This document shows positions 50,160-62,308 of a stretch of DNA of 64,000 nt, piece after piece (within the stretch, counting starts at the first letter, position 1; every line of letters begins with the position of its first letter). The DNA comes from Eledone cirrhosa (taxonomy: Eukaryota; Mollusca; Cephalopoda; Octopoda; Eledonidae), in assembly GCA_964016885.1 (NCBI GenBank), contig OZ024743.1, forward strand, positions 166,347,492 through 166,411,491, in the 5' to 3' direction. A program made the translations under genes and the position numbers. The notes beneath the pieces are model-generated. The model saw only the letters and a program-made list of their open reading frames with translations, ran no database searches and was not told the DNA's origin.

Positions 50160-50245
50160 TACAGACAGTAGTCCCAACTCATCAGTTGACCGCTAGAGAA
50201 GAGAATCCCTAGCAGTTGCCTGATGAGACAGGACTACTGTCTGTC
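50160..50245. repeat. short palindrome
   Basis: ACAGACAGTAGTCC at the left and GGACTACTGTCTGT at the right are exact inverted copies, with paired CTCATCAG/CTGATGAG inside and CTAGAG...CTAG in the loop. It lies right before the RTE tail at 50246. Confidence 0.8.
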
Positions 50246-51150
50246 ATCATCATCATCACCGTTTTACGACCGTTCTTCCATGCTAGCATGGGTTAGACGG
50301 GTTGTCCTGTTGTGGGCAGTGTCAGGTCGGCTGACCTTGGCTTGCTCATACGGGAACTGATTTTGGCTTGATTTCTACAGCTGGATGCACTTCCTAACAC
50401 CAACCTCATTTACAGTGAGTGCTGGGTGCTTTTTTTCAGTGGCGCTTACACATCCACTTTACAGTGTGGACTGGGTGCTTTTTTGCCGTGGCACGTCCAT
50501 GACCACTTTGCAGTGGGAGGTTGTGGGGGCGTATTGTCTATATGCTTCAGCTTCGGCTTGTACCCGTGGGGTGGTCGGATATTTCGGTATTACTACGTGG
50601 TCACGGTCATGTGTCATCGTCTTTGAGAGGTGTAATTGGGTAAGGTCGGCTTTTATCACCTCATCCCAAGTCTTCTTGGGTCTCCCCACTCCGCGGCTTC
50701 CATCGACTTCTAGTGCTCTGCACCTTTTTATGCAGCTGTCATCCTTCATATGCATCACATGTCCATACCAGCGCAACCTCCTCTCCTGCACACAGCATTT
50801 GATTGCTCTTATACTCAGTCTCTCTCTCAATTTGTTTATGCTTTGCCGTTCGTGTATATTACTATTACACATCCATCGGAGCATGCAGGCTTCGTTTCTC
50901 TCTAATCTACGCAAGTCTTCTACAGACAGCGCCCAGGTCTCACTACCATGTAACATTGCTGTTCGTATGCACGCATCATACAGTCTATCTTTCATTTTGA
51001 GGGAAAAGCCTTTTGCAGCTAGCAGTGGCAGTAGATCCCTGAACTTCTTCTATCCCGTTCTTACCCTAGTTATTGTACTTTCCAAACACCCACCTCCGCT
51101 GCAAATTCGGTCACCTAGGTAGCAGAAGCTGTCTACTGTTTCTACAGTAT
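50246..51150 (-). pseudogene. RTE LINE 3' end (C-terminus and UTR)
   Basis: 50459-51122 minus encodes [40 protein letters not shown] and [20 protein letters not shown], then [16 protein letters not shown]. The UTR toward 50246 has GATGCACTTCCTAACACCAA and ends in CATGCTAGCATGG...(CATCAT)n, the subfamily-2 tail. Truncated at the 5' side within SFCYLGDRICSGGGC. Confidence 0.88.
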
Positions 51151-51422
51151 TCCTTCATTTTCCTTATATAATGTGATCTGTATAGAACGTTTTTAACGTC
51201 CACACCTTTTTTTTCACTATATATATATAAGTATTGAAGTTTCCGTTGAAAATTGAAAAAGTCATAGGAGTGAAGAGTGCTCTATGTAAGTACCAGAGCT
51301 AAATTTAATGTATAATAAGCAATACAATATAATTACCTCATTACCAGAGGTTTCCCGAATAAGACGAATACAAAAAACGTCCTCATTCGTTCATCGGACA
51401 AGGCAATTTAAAACAGTGAAAT

Positions 51423-52402
51423 CATCATCATCATCATCGTTTAACGTCCGTGTTCCACGCTTGCATGGGTTTGGACGGGGGTTTTCCCACTTGAGGCAAG
51501 AGTGATTGTCTTGCTCGCATAGGACTGTCTGGCGGGTTTTCTACAGCTGGATGCCCTTCCTAACACCAACCACATTTATAGTGTGGGGCTGGGAGGTTTT
51601 TACCGTGTTGCCTACACGGCCACATTACAGCGTGGACTGTCTGGCGTGTTTTCTACAGCTGGATGCCCTTCCTAACACAAACCACATTTACAGTGTGGGT
51701 TTGGGAGGTTTTTACCGTGTTGCCTACACGGCCACATTACAGCGTGGACTGTGTGGTTTTTTTTTGTCGTGACACCTACACGATCTCATTTGTTTCGGCC
51801 TGGATGTTGTGGCACCAACATAACTTTACATTGAAAGGGGCGGTGTGGTGGGGTGGTGGGACGGGGGTGTATTTTGTTAGCGATGCCTACTGACTGTAGT
51901 AGGTTTTACTTTGTATTTAGGTAAGGCGAGTCTTCTCTATTACTGAGTACCGCCAAAGGTCTCGGTCCAGTGACATTGTCTTGGAGAGGTGTAAGTGTGT
52001 GAGGTCGGAATTTATCAGCTCGTCCCAGGTTTTTCTGGGTCTGCCTACTCCGTAGCTACCGTCTATCTTTATTGCCCTGCACTTTGTTATACAGCTGTCG
52101 TCTTTCATGCGCATCACGTGACCATACCAACGTAGCCTTCTCTCGAGTAAACAACATCTGATCCCTCTTATTTCTAATTTTTTCCTTAGTTCGCTTATGC
52201 TTTGCCGTTCACGTATGTTACTATTACACATCCAGCGGAGCATGCAAGCTTCGTTCCTCTCTAGTCTGCGTATATCCTCTGCACACAATGCCCAGGTCTC
52301 ACTGCCATGCAACATTGCTGTTCGTATGCAGGCATCATACAACCTGCCTTTCATTTTTAGGGAGAACCCTTTAGTGGCTAATAGTGGTATAAGCTCTCTG
52401 AA
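51423..52402 (-). pseudogene. RTE LINE 3' end, recent copy
   Basis: Tail (CATCATCATCGTTTAACGTC and CATGGGTTTGGACGGGGG), two UTR modules, then on the minus strand the C-terminal protein [20 protein letters not shown], ending at the [20 protein letters not shown] region and SLDRDLWRYSVIEKTRLT. By eye it is nearly identical to 57223-58190. 5'-truncated at 52402 (ELIPLLATK). Confidence 0.9.
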
Positions 52403-52499
52403 CGAAATATTTGAAAAATCTCCTCAAGAAAGGCAAAAGTTTAATGGGCAAAAAAAATTATAAATAAAAGTAATGCAAGAGATATATAAAACAATAAGG

Positions 52500-54640
52500 A
52501 AATATAGTTAGGGTATGTGTATAAATGTCAGTAACAGATTTAGAGATATTTTACTTGGCAGTAAAGAGCAGATAAGAGACATTCAATATAGAAGAGCACT
52601 GGGAGGAATGTACCTCCCAAATTAACCTAAAAAATAACCTACTTAAGGCGACAGACAAGATCTGCAAATGGAACAAGACTACAGGGAGAAGGAGAGTGAC
52701 TTGGTGGTGGAACAATAAGGTAGATGAGACAATTAAGGCCAAGAGTCAGGCATGGAAACAATGGAAGAACAGAGAAAGTAGAGTACGCTACACAGAGGCC
52801 AGAAAGGAAGCTAGACGACAAGTATACTTAGCTAGAAGGGAAGCGGAGGATAAAAAATTCAAACATGTTTTGCAGCATGTGGACCAGAAACAGGATGTGT
52901 TTGGGAATGCGAGGCAGTACGTTAGAGAGAATTGCAATATCATGGGTGAGAAGTGTGTGTGGGATGATAAAGGTACACTTGACCTCACTGGTGCCGAGAA
53001 GAAAGCTGTGTGGAAGAGCCATTATGACAGATTACTGAATGAGGAGAATGTGTGGGAGAAAAAGACCCTACATCAAGTGGATTCCATAGAGGGCCAGCTG
53101 TACAAGTCAGCAGTAGTGTAGTAAGGAAGGCAATTAAGGATATGAAGACTGGGAAGGCAGCTTGCCCATCAGGAATAGTTGCCAGGATGCTGAAAGCATC
53201 TGGGTCAGTAGGTCACACTATAACCACACGTATTGTTAACCAATACTAGATGGTGTCATACCATATGATTGGCACAGCAGCATCATTGTCAACTGCTACA
53301 AGGGTAAAGGAGATGCACTAGATAGAGGAAACTATAGATATAACACTGATGGACCAGGTCATGAAAGTAACGGTAAGAGTTATAGCACAGTTGATTAGGG
53401 ACCGGGTAAATCTAGATGGGATGCAGTTTGGATTGTGCCAGGCAAAAGCCCCACTGATGCTCTTCCTTGTGAAGCAGTTACAGGTAAAGTACCAAGCTAA
53501 AAGTAAGCTTCTCTACCTGGCATTTGTTGATCTGGAAAAAGCTTTTGACAGAGTGCCCTATGCCATAATCTGGTGAGTTCTTAGAAAACTAGAAGTAGAT
53601 GAGTGGCTTGTGAAGGCTGTACAAGCCATGTATAGGGGAGCAGTCAGCAAAGTTAGGATTAACAATGACTATAGCAAGAAATTAAGTATACAGGTTGGTG
53701 TCCACCAGGGCTCTGTTCTTAACCCTCTCCTGTTTATCATCATGTTACAGGCTATAACTGATGAGTTTAAGGCCAGGGAGCTACTACCACTGCTAGCTAC
53801 AAAAGGCTTTTCTCTCAAAATGAAAGGTAGACTATATGATGCGGGCATATGAACAGCAATGTTACATGGTAGTGAGACCTGGGCATAGATTGGAAAGGAA
53901 TGAAGTTTGCATGTTCTGATGGATGTGTAATAGTAATATACGAGAATGGCGAAGCATAAAGAAACAGAGGAAAACTAGGCATAAGAGGAATCAAATGCAG
54001 TGTGCAGGAGGAGACTGCGTTGGTATGGACATGTGATGCATATGAAGGATGACAGTTGCATAAAAATGTGCAGAGTGTTCAAAGTTGATGGAAGCCGTGG
54101 TGTGGGGAGACCCAGGAAGATATATGACGAGGTGATAATATCTGACCTTGCCCAATCGCACCTCTCAAAGGTGATAACATATGACCGAGATCTCTGCATT
54201 ACGCAGTAATACAGAAGACCGAAACAGAAGCATATATACAGTATGCACCAACCCAACCCACCCTCCCATGAGGACAGGCCGAAGTATACATCCAGTAAAG
54301 CCCCCAGCCCACACTGTGAAGTGGTCGTGTAGGTGTCACAAGAAAAAGTGACCCAGTTCACACTATAAAGTGGTCGTGTTGGTGACATGACAAAAAGCAC
54401 CCAGTCCACACTGTAAAGTGGTTGTATTGGTGATATGACAAAAAGCACCCAGTCCTCACTGTAAATGAGGTTGGGGTTAGGAAAGGCATCCAGCTGTAGA
54501 AACCTAGCCCAAATCAGTTCTTTTTGTGCAAGACATGGTTACCTGCCCTAGCATTGTCCTCAACAAGACAACTCGTGTAACCCATGCTAGCATGGATAAA
54601 TGGACATAAAACAGTGATGATGGTATGTATCTGAGTCTCA
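52500..54640 (+). pseudogene. RTE LINE, degenerate, RT core partly deleted
   Basis: Pieces in order: TWWWNNKVDETIKAKSQAWK (52696), [60 protein letters not shown] and [20 protein letters not shown]. At ~53775 it skips from ITDEFKA to [20 protein letters not shown], so the YADD box and PHD finger are lost. The C-terminus ends near 54205. The UTR modules (CACACTGTRAAGTGGTYGTR, four copies) and the tail CCCATGCTAGCATGGATAAA...GATGATGG close it. Confidence 0.88.
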
Positions 54641-54764
54641 TGTGGTTTAATCATAATTGATAGTTTGTCTTCGATGATCGATTACATAGATCGATTTTTA
54701 TCCATACTCTTCAGATATGAAATAGCGCTATAAGGTTTCACTTAAGATTCCAACTGTGTATATA

Positions 54765-55490
54765 TTATAATAATAATAATGAAATTATTGTGTAAAGTGC
54801 TCAGGTGCACTACAACTCGTCAAATGTGCATGCATAGTACATAGAATAATATACAAATGTCAGAGAAGTGAATAGTGTATGAGTCATGATATACATGTGT
54901 GTATGTGTATGGAGGGGGAACATTAGGTGTAGTGTTGGCGAATCACGGGAAGCATGGAGGTTTTAAAGGATGCAGTGTCTCGACAGCTAACAACCGATGC
55001 AGGTAGTTTGCTCCATGCTTCAGCAACTCTGAGCGTGAAAAAATGTTTCCGAAAGTTATGGGAACTGTGCTGTTTTCTGACTTTGTAGGCATGTCCACGT
55101 GTGTTAGACACATGGAAATCAAAAAGGTACTCAGGGTTGTTGTTGGCAAGATGGTTAACAAGTTTGTGGGTGTTTACCAAGTCAGTTGCCAGGCGTCGGA
55201 GCTTCAATGTATCCATGCCCAGGGAAGCAAGGCGCTCAGAGTATGGTAGATGCCTGATGGAGGGTATTTGCTTGGTTGAACGTCTCTGAACAGTTTCCAG
55301 GTGGTCAATGTTCTGAGCAAGATAGGGGTTCCAGACTGGTGATGCAAATTCTAAGTGTGGCCGCACCATAGCCATGTACAGGCTTAAATAGATAGCTGGA
55401 GAGCGGCTGACAAAGGTCTTGCTGAGTGATGCGAAGACACCCTCAGCCCTCTTGACAATTTTAGAGATGTGCTTCATTCTTCTATAGAAT
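54765..55490 (-). pseudogene. CR1/Jockey-like LINE 3' end
   Basis: 54923-55477 encodes the C-terminal region: MAMVRPHLEFASPVWNPYLA, QNIDHLETVQRRSTKQIPSI, NNPEYLFDFHVSNTRGHAYK and [20 protein letters not shown]. The protein part is uninterrupted. The UTR to (AAT)n at 54765 matches 46390-46545. The 5' side is truncated, so there is no polymerase. Confidence 0.88.
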
Positions 55491-55959
55491 ATGTATTTGG
55501 TATATATATATATATATACCGTGTTTCTTGTGTGATATATGGCTCTTTCGCTCTCTGTATATACATATATCTTTATATAAATAATTACAACAGTGACATA
55601 AACCGGTACTCAAGTTTCGTTAGGTTCTGGGACCCAATTTTTTCAGCCTGTCATGAGAAAAATGGAAAACCAAGATGGCCACCTATGGTTGATTGTGTTT
55701 TCCCTTTGGGGCTATAACAAGAGTTCATGCAGGGGCAAGTAATTTAGAAAAAGTATAGAAAAGAAGGAGTTAATTTAAAGAAGGATAAGGTCTAAGGAAG
55801 GTAACTTTTGAGAGACCACAGTCAATTCAGAATGGAAATAGAAGCACAATTTCTTCTAGCTAACTCAAGGGATCACCCTACTATAATTTAGCGCTGAGGA
55901 ACAGCGGCTTCTCTAAATATATTACATACTCTTCAGATCACCACCCTACATCGAACAAG

Positions 55960-56196
55960 AAAAAACCTAGACATAAAGATGTCATATGGTTTGCACCACC
56001 TTTCTCACTTAATGTGAAGACAAATGTAGGCAAAAAATTCTTAGGCCTCTTAGATCTCCATTTCCCTGTTGGTCATAAATACCAAAAGATATTTAATCAC
56101 CATACAGTAAAAACAGGATACTCTTGCACCAACAATGTAAAAACCTATATCACCGGTAAACACAAAAGCCCCCCCACCATACGGATGCTCATGTAG
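55960..56196 (+). pseudogene. Penelope-like element fragment (tentative)
   Basis: Frame RKNL/KPRHKDVIWFAPPFSLNV, KTNVGKKFLGLLDLHFPVGH and KIFNHHTVKTGYSCTNNVKT resembles a block (…IWFNPPFSxNVxTNIGKxFL…) that I know from retroelement proteins with GIY-YIG domains. The family assignment is from memory and tentative. Confidence 0.5.
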
Positions 56197-56202
56197 AACA
56201 GT

Positions 56203-56560
56203 GCTACTCAAAGTGGTGGTCCACGGACCGGTGCCGGTACGCGAGCCATCAGCTATTGGTACGCGGCCAGTGTCCAGGCCATGCTAAGGAATCATTTGAG
56301 GAATTGGTAGAATCTAAGGCATTTCAAGGAAATTTTAGGCTGTGACTGCTAGTTTCAGTAATTTGTCCTTATGCAATGAAAACTGGGGGTGAAAATTATA
56401 TGACAATAATAGGTAAATTAACCTGATAGTAAAAACATAAGTTGATAATATATCATAGTTTTCTATGAAGAAAGAAAGTCAAATAACAGAAAATGGACTG
56501 TGCAGCATCAGTTTCGGTGACTAAACGACCTACTGCAGTAAGTAAACAACTTATCAGTTG
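56203..56560 (+). mobile_element. hAT-type terminal repeat and remnant
   Basis: CAGTGCTACTCAAAGTGG followed by TGGTCCACGGACCGGTGCC looks like a Charlie-type hAT terminal inverted repeat and subterminal region. The right end was not found, so the extent is approximate. No transposase. Confidence 0.5.
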
Positions 56561-56589
56561 GCTGGTGGTGATGTATTCAAATATATATA

Positions 56590-56886
56590 TATATTCATTA
56601 GTTAAGCAAGCAAGACCACAAATTTCACAAGGAAGGCATTAAAGGATTGTCAACATAGTTTTAGTTAATGTAAGGAATGCAAAGAATAATAATAATTGTT
56701 TCTACTTTCGGCACAAGGCTAACAATTACCCAGTGCATTACTGGTACTTTATTTTATTGACCCCGTAAGGATGAAAGGCAAAGTCAACCTCGGCGGGATT
56801 TGAACTCAGATCGTAAAGGGACGTAACTATGCTGGAAAGCATGGCGTCCGACCCTCTACCGATACTGCCAATCCACCGCCCTTTAG

Positions 56887-56918
<32 letters not shown>

Positions 56919-57016
56919 TCTTTGCATTCCTTACATTAACTAAAACTATGTTGACAATCCTTTAATGCCTTCCTTGTGAAATTTGTGGTCTTGTTTGCAT
57001 AACTGATGAATATTTC
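56590..57016. repeat. ~105-bp-arm palindrome split by a SINE
   Basis: 56590-56693 and about 56905-57016 are near-perfect reverse complements (GACCACAAATTTCACAAGGA, AAAGGATTGTCAACATAG, TTAATGTAAGGAATGCAAAG on the left arm). The centre was (AAT)n(ATT)n before a family A SINE inserted there. Confidence 0.9.
56694..56885 (-). repeat. tRNA-headed SINE, family A, copy 6
   Basis: Full-length: AATTGTTTCTACTTTCGGCA, CTTTATTTTATTGACCCCGT, GGCGGGATTTGAACTCAGAT, TACCGATACTGCCAATCCAC. It is flanked by AGAATAATAATAA-like repeats, the target duplication. Confidence 0.9.
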
Positions 57017-57172
57017 CAGCTCTGTGCACCTAACCTCTGCATGAACCCAGCCACCTAGCTGCCTTCCACTGCATATTGCACATTGAGCACATGCCTTAAC
57101 GCTTTAATTCACCAATCTCTCCTCTCCTACCCTATCTCCATCTCTCTATTAAAGATTGGTTACTCTTAAACT

Positions 57173-57203
<31 letters not shown>

Positions 57204-57222
57204 CATACATACATACATATCA

Positions 57223-60200
57223 TCATCATCATCATCATCGTTTAATGTCCCTGTTCCACGCTTGCATGGGTTTGGACGGGGGTTTTCCCACTTGAGGCAA
57301 GAGTGGTTGTCTTGCTCGCATAGGACTGTCTGGCGGGTTTTCTACAGCTGGATGCCCTTCCTAACACCAACCACATTTACAGTGTGGGGCTGGGAGGTTT
57401 TTACCGTGTTGCCTACACGGCCACATTACAGCGTGGACTGTCTGGCGTGTTTTCTACAGCTGGATGCCCTTCCTAACACCAACCACATTTACAGTGTGGG
57501 ACTGGGAGGTTTTTACCGTGTTGCCTACACGGCCACATTACAGCGTGGACTGTTTTTTTTTGTCGTGACACCTACACGATCTCATTTGTTTCGGCCTGGA
57601 TGTTGTGGCACCAACATAACTTTGCATTGAAGGGGGCGGTGTGGATGGGGTGGGACGGGGGTGTATTTTGTTAGAGATGCCTACTGACTGTAGTAGGTTT
57701 TACTTTGTATTTAGGTAAGGCGGGTCTTCTCTGTTACTGAGTACCGCCAAAGGTCTCGGTCCAGTGACATTGTCTTGGAGAGGTGTGTGTGAGGTCGGAA
57801 TTTATCAGCTCGTCCCAGGTTTTCCTGGGTCTGCCTACTCCGTGGCTACCATCTATCTTTATTGCCCTGCACTTTGTTATACAGCTGTCGTCTTTCATGC
57901 GCATCACGTGACCATACCAACGTAGCCTTCTCTCGAGTAAACAACATCTGATCCCTCTTATTTCTAATTTTTTCCTTAGTTCGTTTATGCTCTGCCGTTC
58001 ACGTATATTACTATTACACATCCAGCGGAGCATGCAAGCTTCGTTCCTCCCTAGTCTGCGTATATCCTCTGCACACAATGCCCAGGTCTCACTGCCATGC
58101 AACATTGCTGTTCGTATGCAGGCATCATACAACCTGCCTTTCGTTTTTAGGGAGAACCCTTTAGCGGCTAATAGTGGTATAAGCTCTCTGAACTTTTTCC
58201 ATCCAGTTCTGACTCTAGCTACTGTACTTTCAGAGCACCCTCCCCCACTGCTGATTTTGTCACCCAGGTAACGGAAGCTGTCCACTATTTCTATAGAACC
58301 CTCTGCGCAATTAAAAGAGCTAGTATTTTGTGGGCACTTGCTGCTACTTATTGCACCAGAGCACCGGCCACATGTAAAATCTGTGTTCTTAGTTAGCTTA
58401 CCTGTGATCCCACTACATCTTTTATGCACCCATACTTTGCATTTGGGACATAAAATGGAGTTTCTAACTACGCCTTTCCTACACACTGAGCATGGCCATT
58501 TTCCGGAGGGGACCGGCGCCTTATTTTCTTTCCTACAAACTAGAACTTTAGTCTTAGCCAGGTTAATTTTAAGGCCTTTTGATTCTAGGCCGTGCTTCCA
58601 TGTTTGGAATTTCTTCTCTAGCTCGGCCATTGATTCAGCTATGAGCGTTAGATCATCTGCGTATAGGAGTTCCCATGGGCAGCCGGTCTTGAACTCCTCT
58701 GTTATAGCCTGAAGGGCAATAATAAATAGTAGGGGGCTAAGAACAGAGCCCTGATGGACACCAACTTTTACGCTAAACTCTTCACTATATTCGTTGTTAA
58801 TTCTAACCTTGCTGACTGTTTCTTTATACATGGCTTGTATGGCTCTCACAAGCCATTCGTCAACACCTAGTTTTCAAAGAGCCCACCAGATAATGGAACG
58901 GGGGACTCTGTCGAAGGCTTTCTCCAAGTCGACAAAAGCTAAGTATAGGGGTTTACTTTTAGCTAGGTACTTCTCCTGTAGTTGTCGTACAATGAAAAGA
59001 GCGTCTGTGGTACTTTTGCCTGACACAAACCCAAACTGCATTTCATCTAGATCAATTCTCTCTCTGATTAGTTGCGCTATTACTTTTTCCGTGACCTTCA
59101 TGACCTGGTCAATTAATTTAATGCCTCTATAGTTACTCCTATCTAGGGCGTCTCCTTTACCCTTGTAACAGTTAACAATGATGCTGTTACGCCAGTCCTT
59201 CGGAACAACCCCATTCTGTATGACTTGGTTTACTATCCGGGTGACCATGGTGTGTCCCACCGTACCGGAGGCTTTCAGCATCTCGGCAACTATTTCCGAA
59301 GGCCCAGCCGCCTTACCCATCTTCATATCTTTGATTGCCTTACTTATTATACTACCTTCGACTAACACTGCTGGTCCCTCTATTGGGTCAATGTGGGGGA
59401 GACTGTCTTTCTCCCATTTATTCTCCTCATTTAGTAGCCTTTCGTAGTGACACTTCCAAGCTACCTTCTTATCAGCGTCAGTGATGGCAAGCACGCCATC
59501 ATCGTTAAGTACACACTTCTCCCCGACAATATCACGGTTTTCCTTGACACATTGCCTAGCAATCCTGAACACCTCACATTTTTGGTCCTCGCGTTGTAGA
59601 ACATGCTTGAACTTTCTTTCCTCTGCTTCCCTCCTGGCCACTTGATAGTCTTCTCTACTTCCCCCATCCCGCCATGCTTTCCAAGCCTGCTTTTTGGCCT
59701 TGATTGACCCCTCCACCTTACTGTTCCACCACCATGTTACTCTCCTCCTGCCTACAGGCCTGCTCCAGCCACAGACTTTGTCTGCCGCCATCAGCAGGTT
59801 TGCTTTCAGGAATTCCCACTGTTCCTCTACCTTGTACGACTCTAATTGCTCTTCCTTACTGTCGAAAGCATCAAGTAATATGCTTTGAAATTTATTTCTG
59901 GCTGTGGGATCTTTTAGCTTCCATATTTTTCTCCTGAGGATAGTCCTCTTCTGCTGTCTAGTACGTCTCGTCCTGACTATGAGGTCGCTAATTATCATGT
60001 TGGGAGGTGCATTCTTCATGGGGGAGGGATTTAGTGTTTACAACAGACACTCTGTCACGTCTTCTGGTAAGGATATAATCTACCTGGCTGGTATGTTCTC
60101 CTGATCTGTAGGTGATCAAGTGATTGTCTCGTTTTTTGAAGTTAGTGTTACAGATAGTTAGGTTGTTTGCATCACAGAATTCCAGGATTCTGGAGCCTTC

Positions 60201-60863
60201 CTCGTTTCTAGTACCAAACCCATAGCCTCCGTGGATTTCGTCATAGCCGTCACAATGTTGTCCAACGTGACCATTTAGGTCGCCAGCAATAATTATATAG
60301 TCACTGTCGGTTATTTGGGAGGTAGTGAGCATCAGTGTCTCATAGAATCTGTCTTTTATAGTGCCAGGCAGTCCGGATTGGGGCGCGTATGCAGATATTA
60401 CTGTCACAGTAGTTCTGTTTAGAACAAGTCTTATTTTAATTATTCTGTCATTCACTCTATTTACATCTATTATCTTATCCACCCATTTTTCTGCTAACAT
60501 GATTCCTACCCCACCTATCCCATTGTCATTCCCCACCCAGAAAAGCTTATAGCAACGTTTTTTACCCACAATGAATCTAGCAGACCCGCCCCTCCACCTG
60601 GTCTCTTGGATACAGCAAACATCAACCTCCTTACGTTCAAGCAATTCTACAACCTCGTTAGAGCGGCCTTTTAAGGTGCCTACGTTCATGGTACCAACTC
60701 TGAAGTTTTGGATTGTGTTTGGAGGATGGGGCGCAGGGAGGGGTGAGGGGAATGAGTTTGGGGTTATGTTGGCCATCCGCGGCCGAAACAAAGAGGAGGG
60801 GGCCTTGCCCCTTCGTCCGGCAGCATGAGGTGAATTTGTCGTTATCTTTGGCATTGTCATCAA
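57223..60863 (-). pseudogene. RTE LINE, nearly complete
   Basis: Minus strand. Endonuclease 60863-59995 (TMNVGTLKGRSNEVVELLER, CCIQETRWRGGSA, IIIAGDLNGHVGQH, SGEHTSQVDYIL), broken by a frameshift at ECTSQH near 60005. Linker and RT part 60019-58874 ([60 protein letters not shown]). A TGA then stands where the intact copy has Arg (WWSLRKLG). RT continues 58873-58620 ([27 protein letters not shown]). A PHD finger follows at about 58350-58500 with the same spacing as in the intact copy, then the C-terminus to 57734. The UTR and tail (57223-57730) belong to subfamily 2. One frameshift and one nonsense codon separate it from an open frame. Confidence 0.93.
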
Positions 60864-60973
60864 GTGTCCAGATTCTTCAGACTCTCCAGAAATTCCTTAG
60901 TCCATCCATCATATCGAAAAGCAGCCAGTAGTGATAGCATAGGCCGTTGACTTGTGATTGGTCCAAACAGTAA

Positions 60974-61120
60974 AGGTGGAGAGTGAGGGCGGGAGGGAGG
61001 AAGGTGGAGAGTGAGGGTGGGAAGGAGGAAGGTGGAGAGTGAGGGCGGGAGGGAGGAAGGTGGAGAGTGAGGGCAGGAGGGAGGGAGGTGGAGAGTGAGG
61101 GCGGGAGGGAGGGATATGGG
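60974..61120. repeat. 28-bp purine-rich minisatellite
   Basis: Five copies of GGTGGAGAGTGAGGGCGGGA followed by GGGAGGAA. Purine-only apart from one T and one C per unit. Confidence 0.92.
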
Positions 61121-62215
61121 GTAGTTAGCAATGAGGGAGATTATTTAGAACAGCGTGGAGAAGATTAATTTAAGGCAAGGATAGCAACGATTGTAAATAT
61201 ATATGGATGAATGAACGAGGTTTTAAGGAGACAAGAAGAAAATGTTCTATAATACATTACATTTTCGTAGAATCGACTGACCATTTAATAAGGGTTGACA
61301 AATTCTGAAGTATTGTCCCTTGTAACATTCTTATTTATATTAGGGAGTGAGAGATTGAGAGGGACGTATATGTTAGAGAGAGTGGGAGTAATAGCGATTT
61401 TGGTGGGCGAGAGAGAATCTATTTTTATGAATCCTGGAAAATTTTTAGCAATGAGAGAGATTATTTAGAACCAGCGTATATATATATATATATATATACA
61501 TATATATATACGTATATATATATATATATATATACATATATATATCGGCTGTGGTAGAGATTATGTAAGTAAATGTAGTATATTTGTGATATTGTAATGC
61601 CGCCGAATGATACTTTAGTCTCCCTTCAAAACCATGCTCCCTTTACTTCGGCCCGTATCCTCAAATAAATTATTTCTTCCCTTAATGTAACTGTTTTCTC
61701 ATGCTTAAAATAGCTTGATTAATTCTTAACAGTAAAAAAAAACATTATTTACGTGGTATTCCCTCAGTAAATTAATGTTATGCCCTCTGTAATCCCTTAA
61801 CCTCCTCTCACACCTCGACCAGGTGACTGACTTGTTCTGTATTCATTCCTTTCTCATGATAAAAGGAAGTGTCATCTGGCCTTGTGGTATTGAGATTATG
61901 ACGTGTAAGGATGTAGAGAAGTAGATGTTATATATTTGCTGGTGTGATCAAGATTAGGTGAGTGGATAAGTAACGCTAAACAATTCTCCTCCTCCCCCGC
62001 CTCTACGCCATCCCCTTCACGCCTCCCCCAAACCAGACAATACACCCATATACGCCAACACCCCCGCCTTCCACTGTTAAATCGTGAGAAACAGTTCGTA
62101 TGTTGAACCCCCCCCGTTTTTTTTGGGGGGGGGGGGTGAATAGACTTGTGAAATCAGAGTTTGATATATATGGAGGGCCTCAGGTTGCGGCTAACTGGTT
62201 CACTTAAGCCAATTT
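61121..62215. other. non-coding sequence with simple repeats
   Basis: Contains a duplicated AGCAATGAGRGAGATTATTT (61125 and 61448), (TA)n with ACATATATATACGTA near 61480-61545, and a C-run/T-run/G-run hairpin at 62107-62136. No gene seen. Confidence 0.55.
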
Positions 62216-62308
62216 TTGGTTTGCAACACACAGTGCTCACGAGGAATTCAGAAGTATATACCTGGGGTTATGGAATTTATATTAATTATTTCTATCCCTA
62301 ATTTACAG

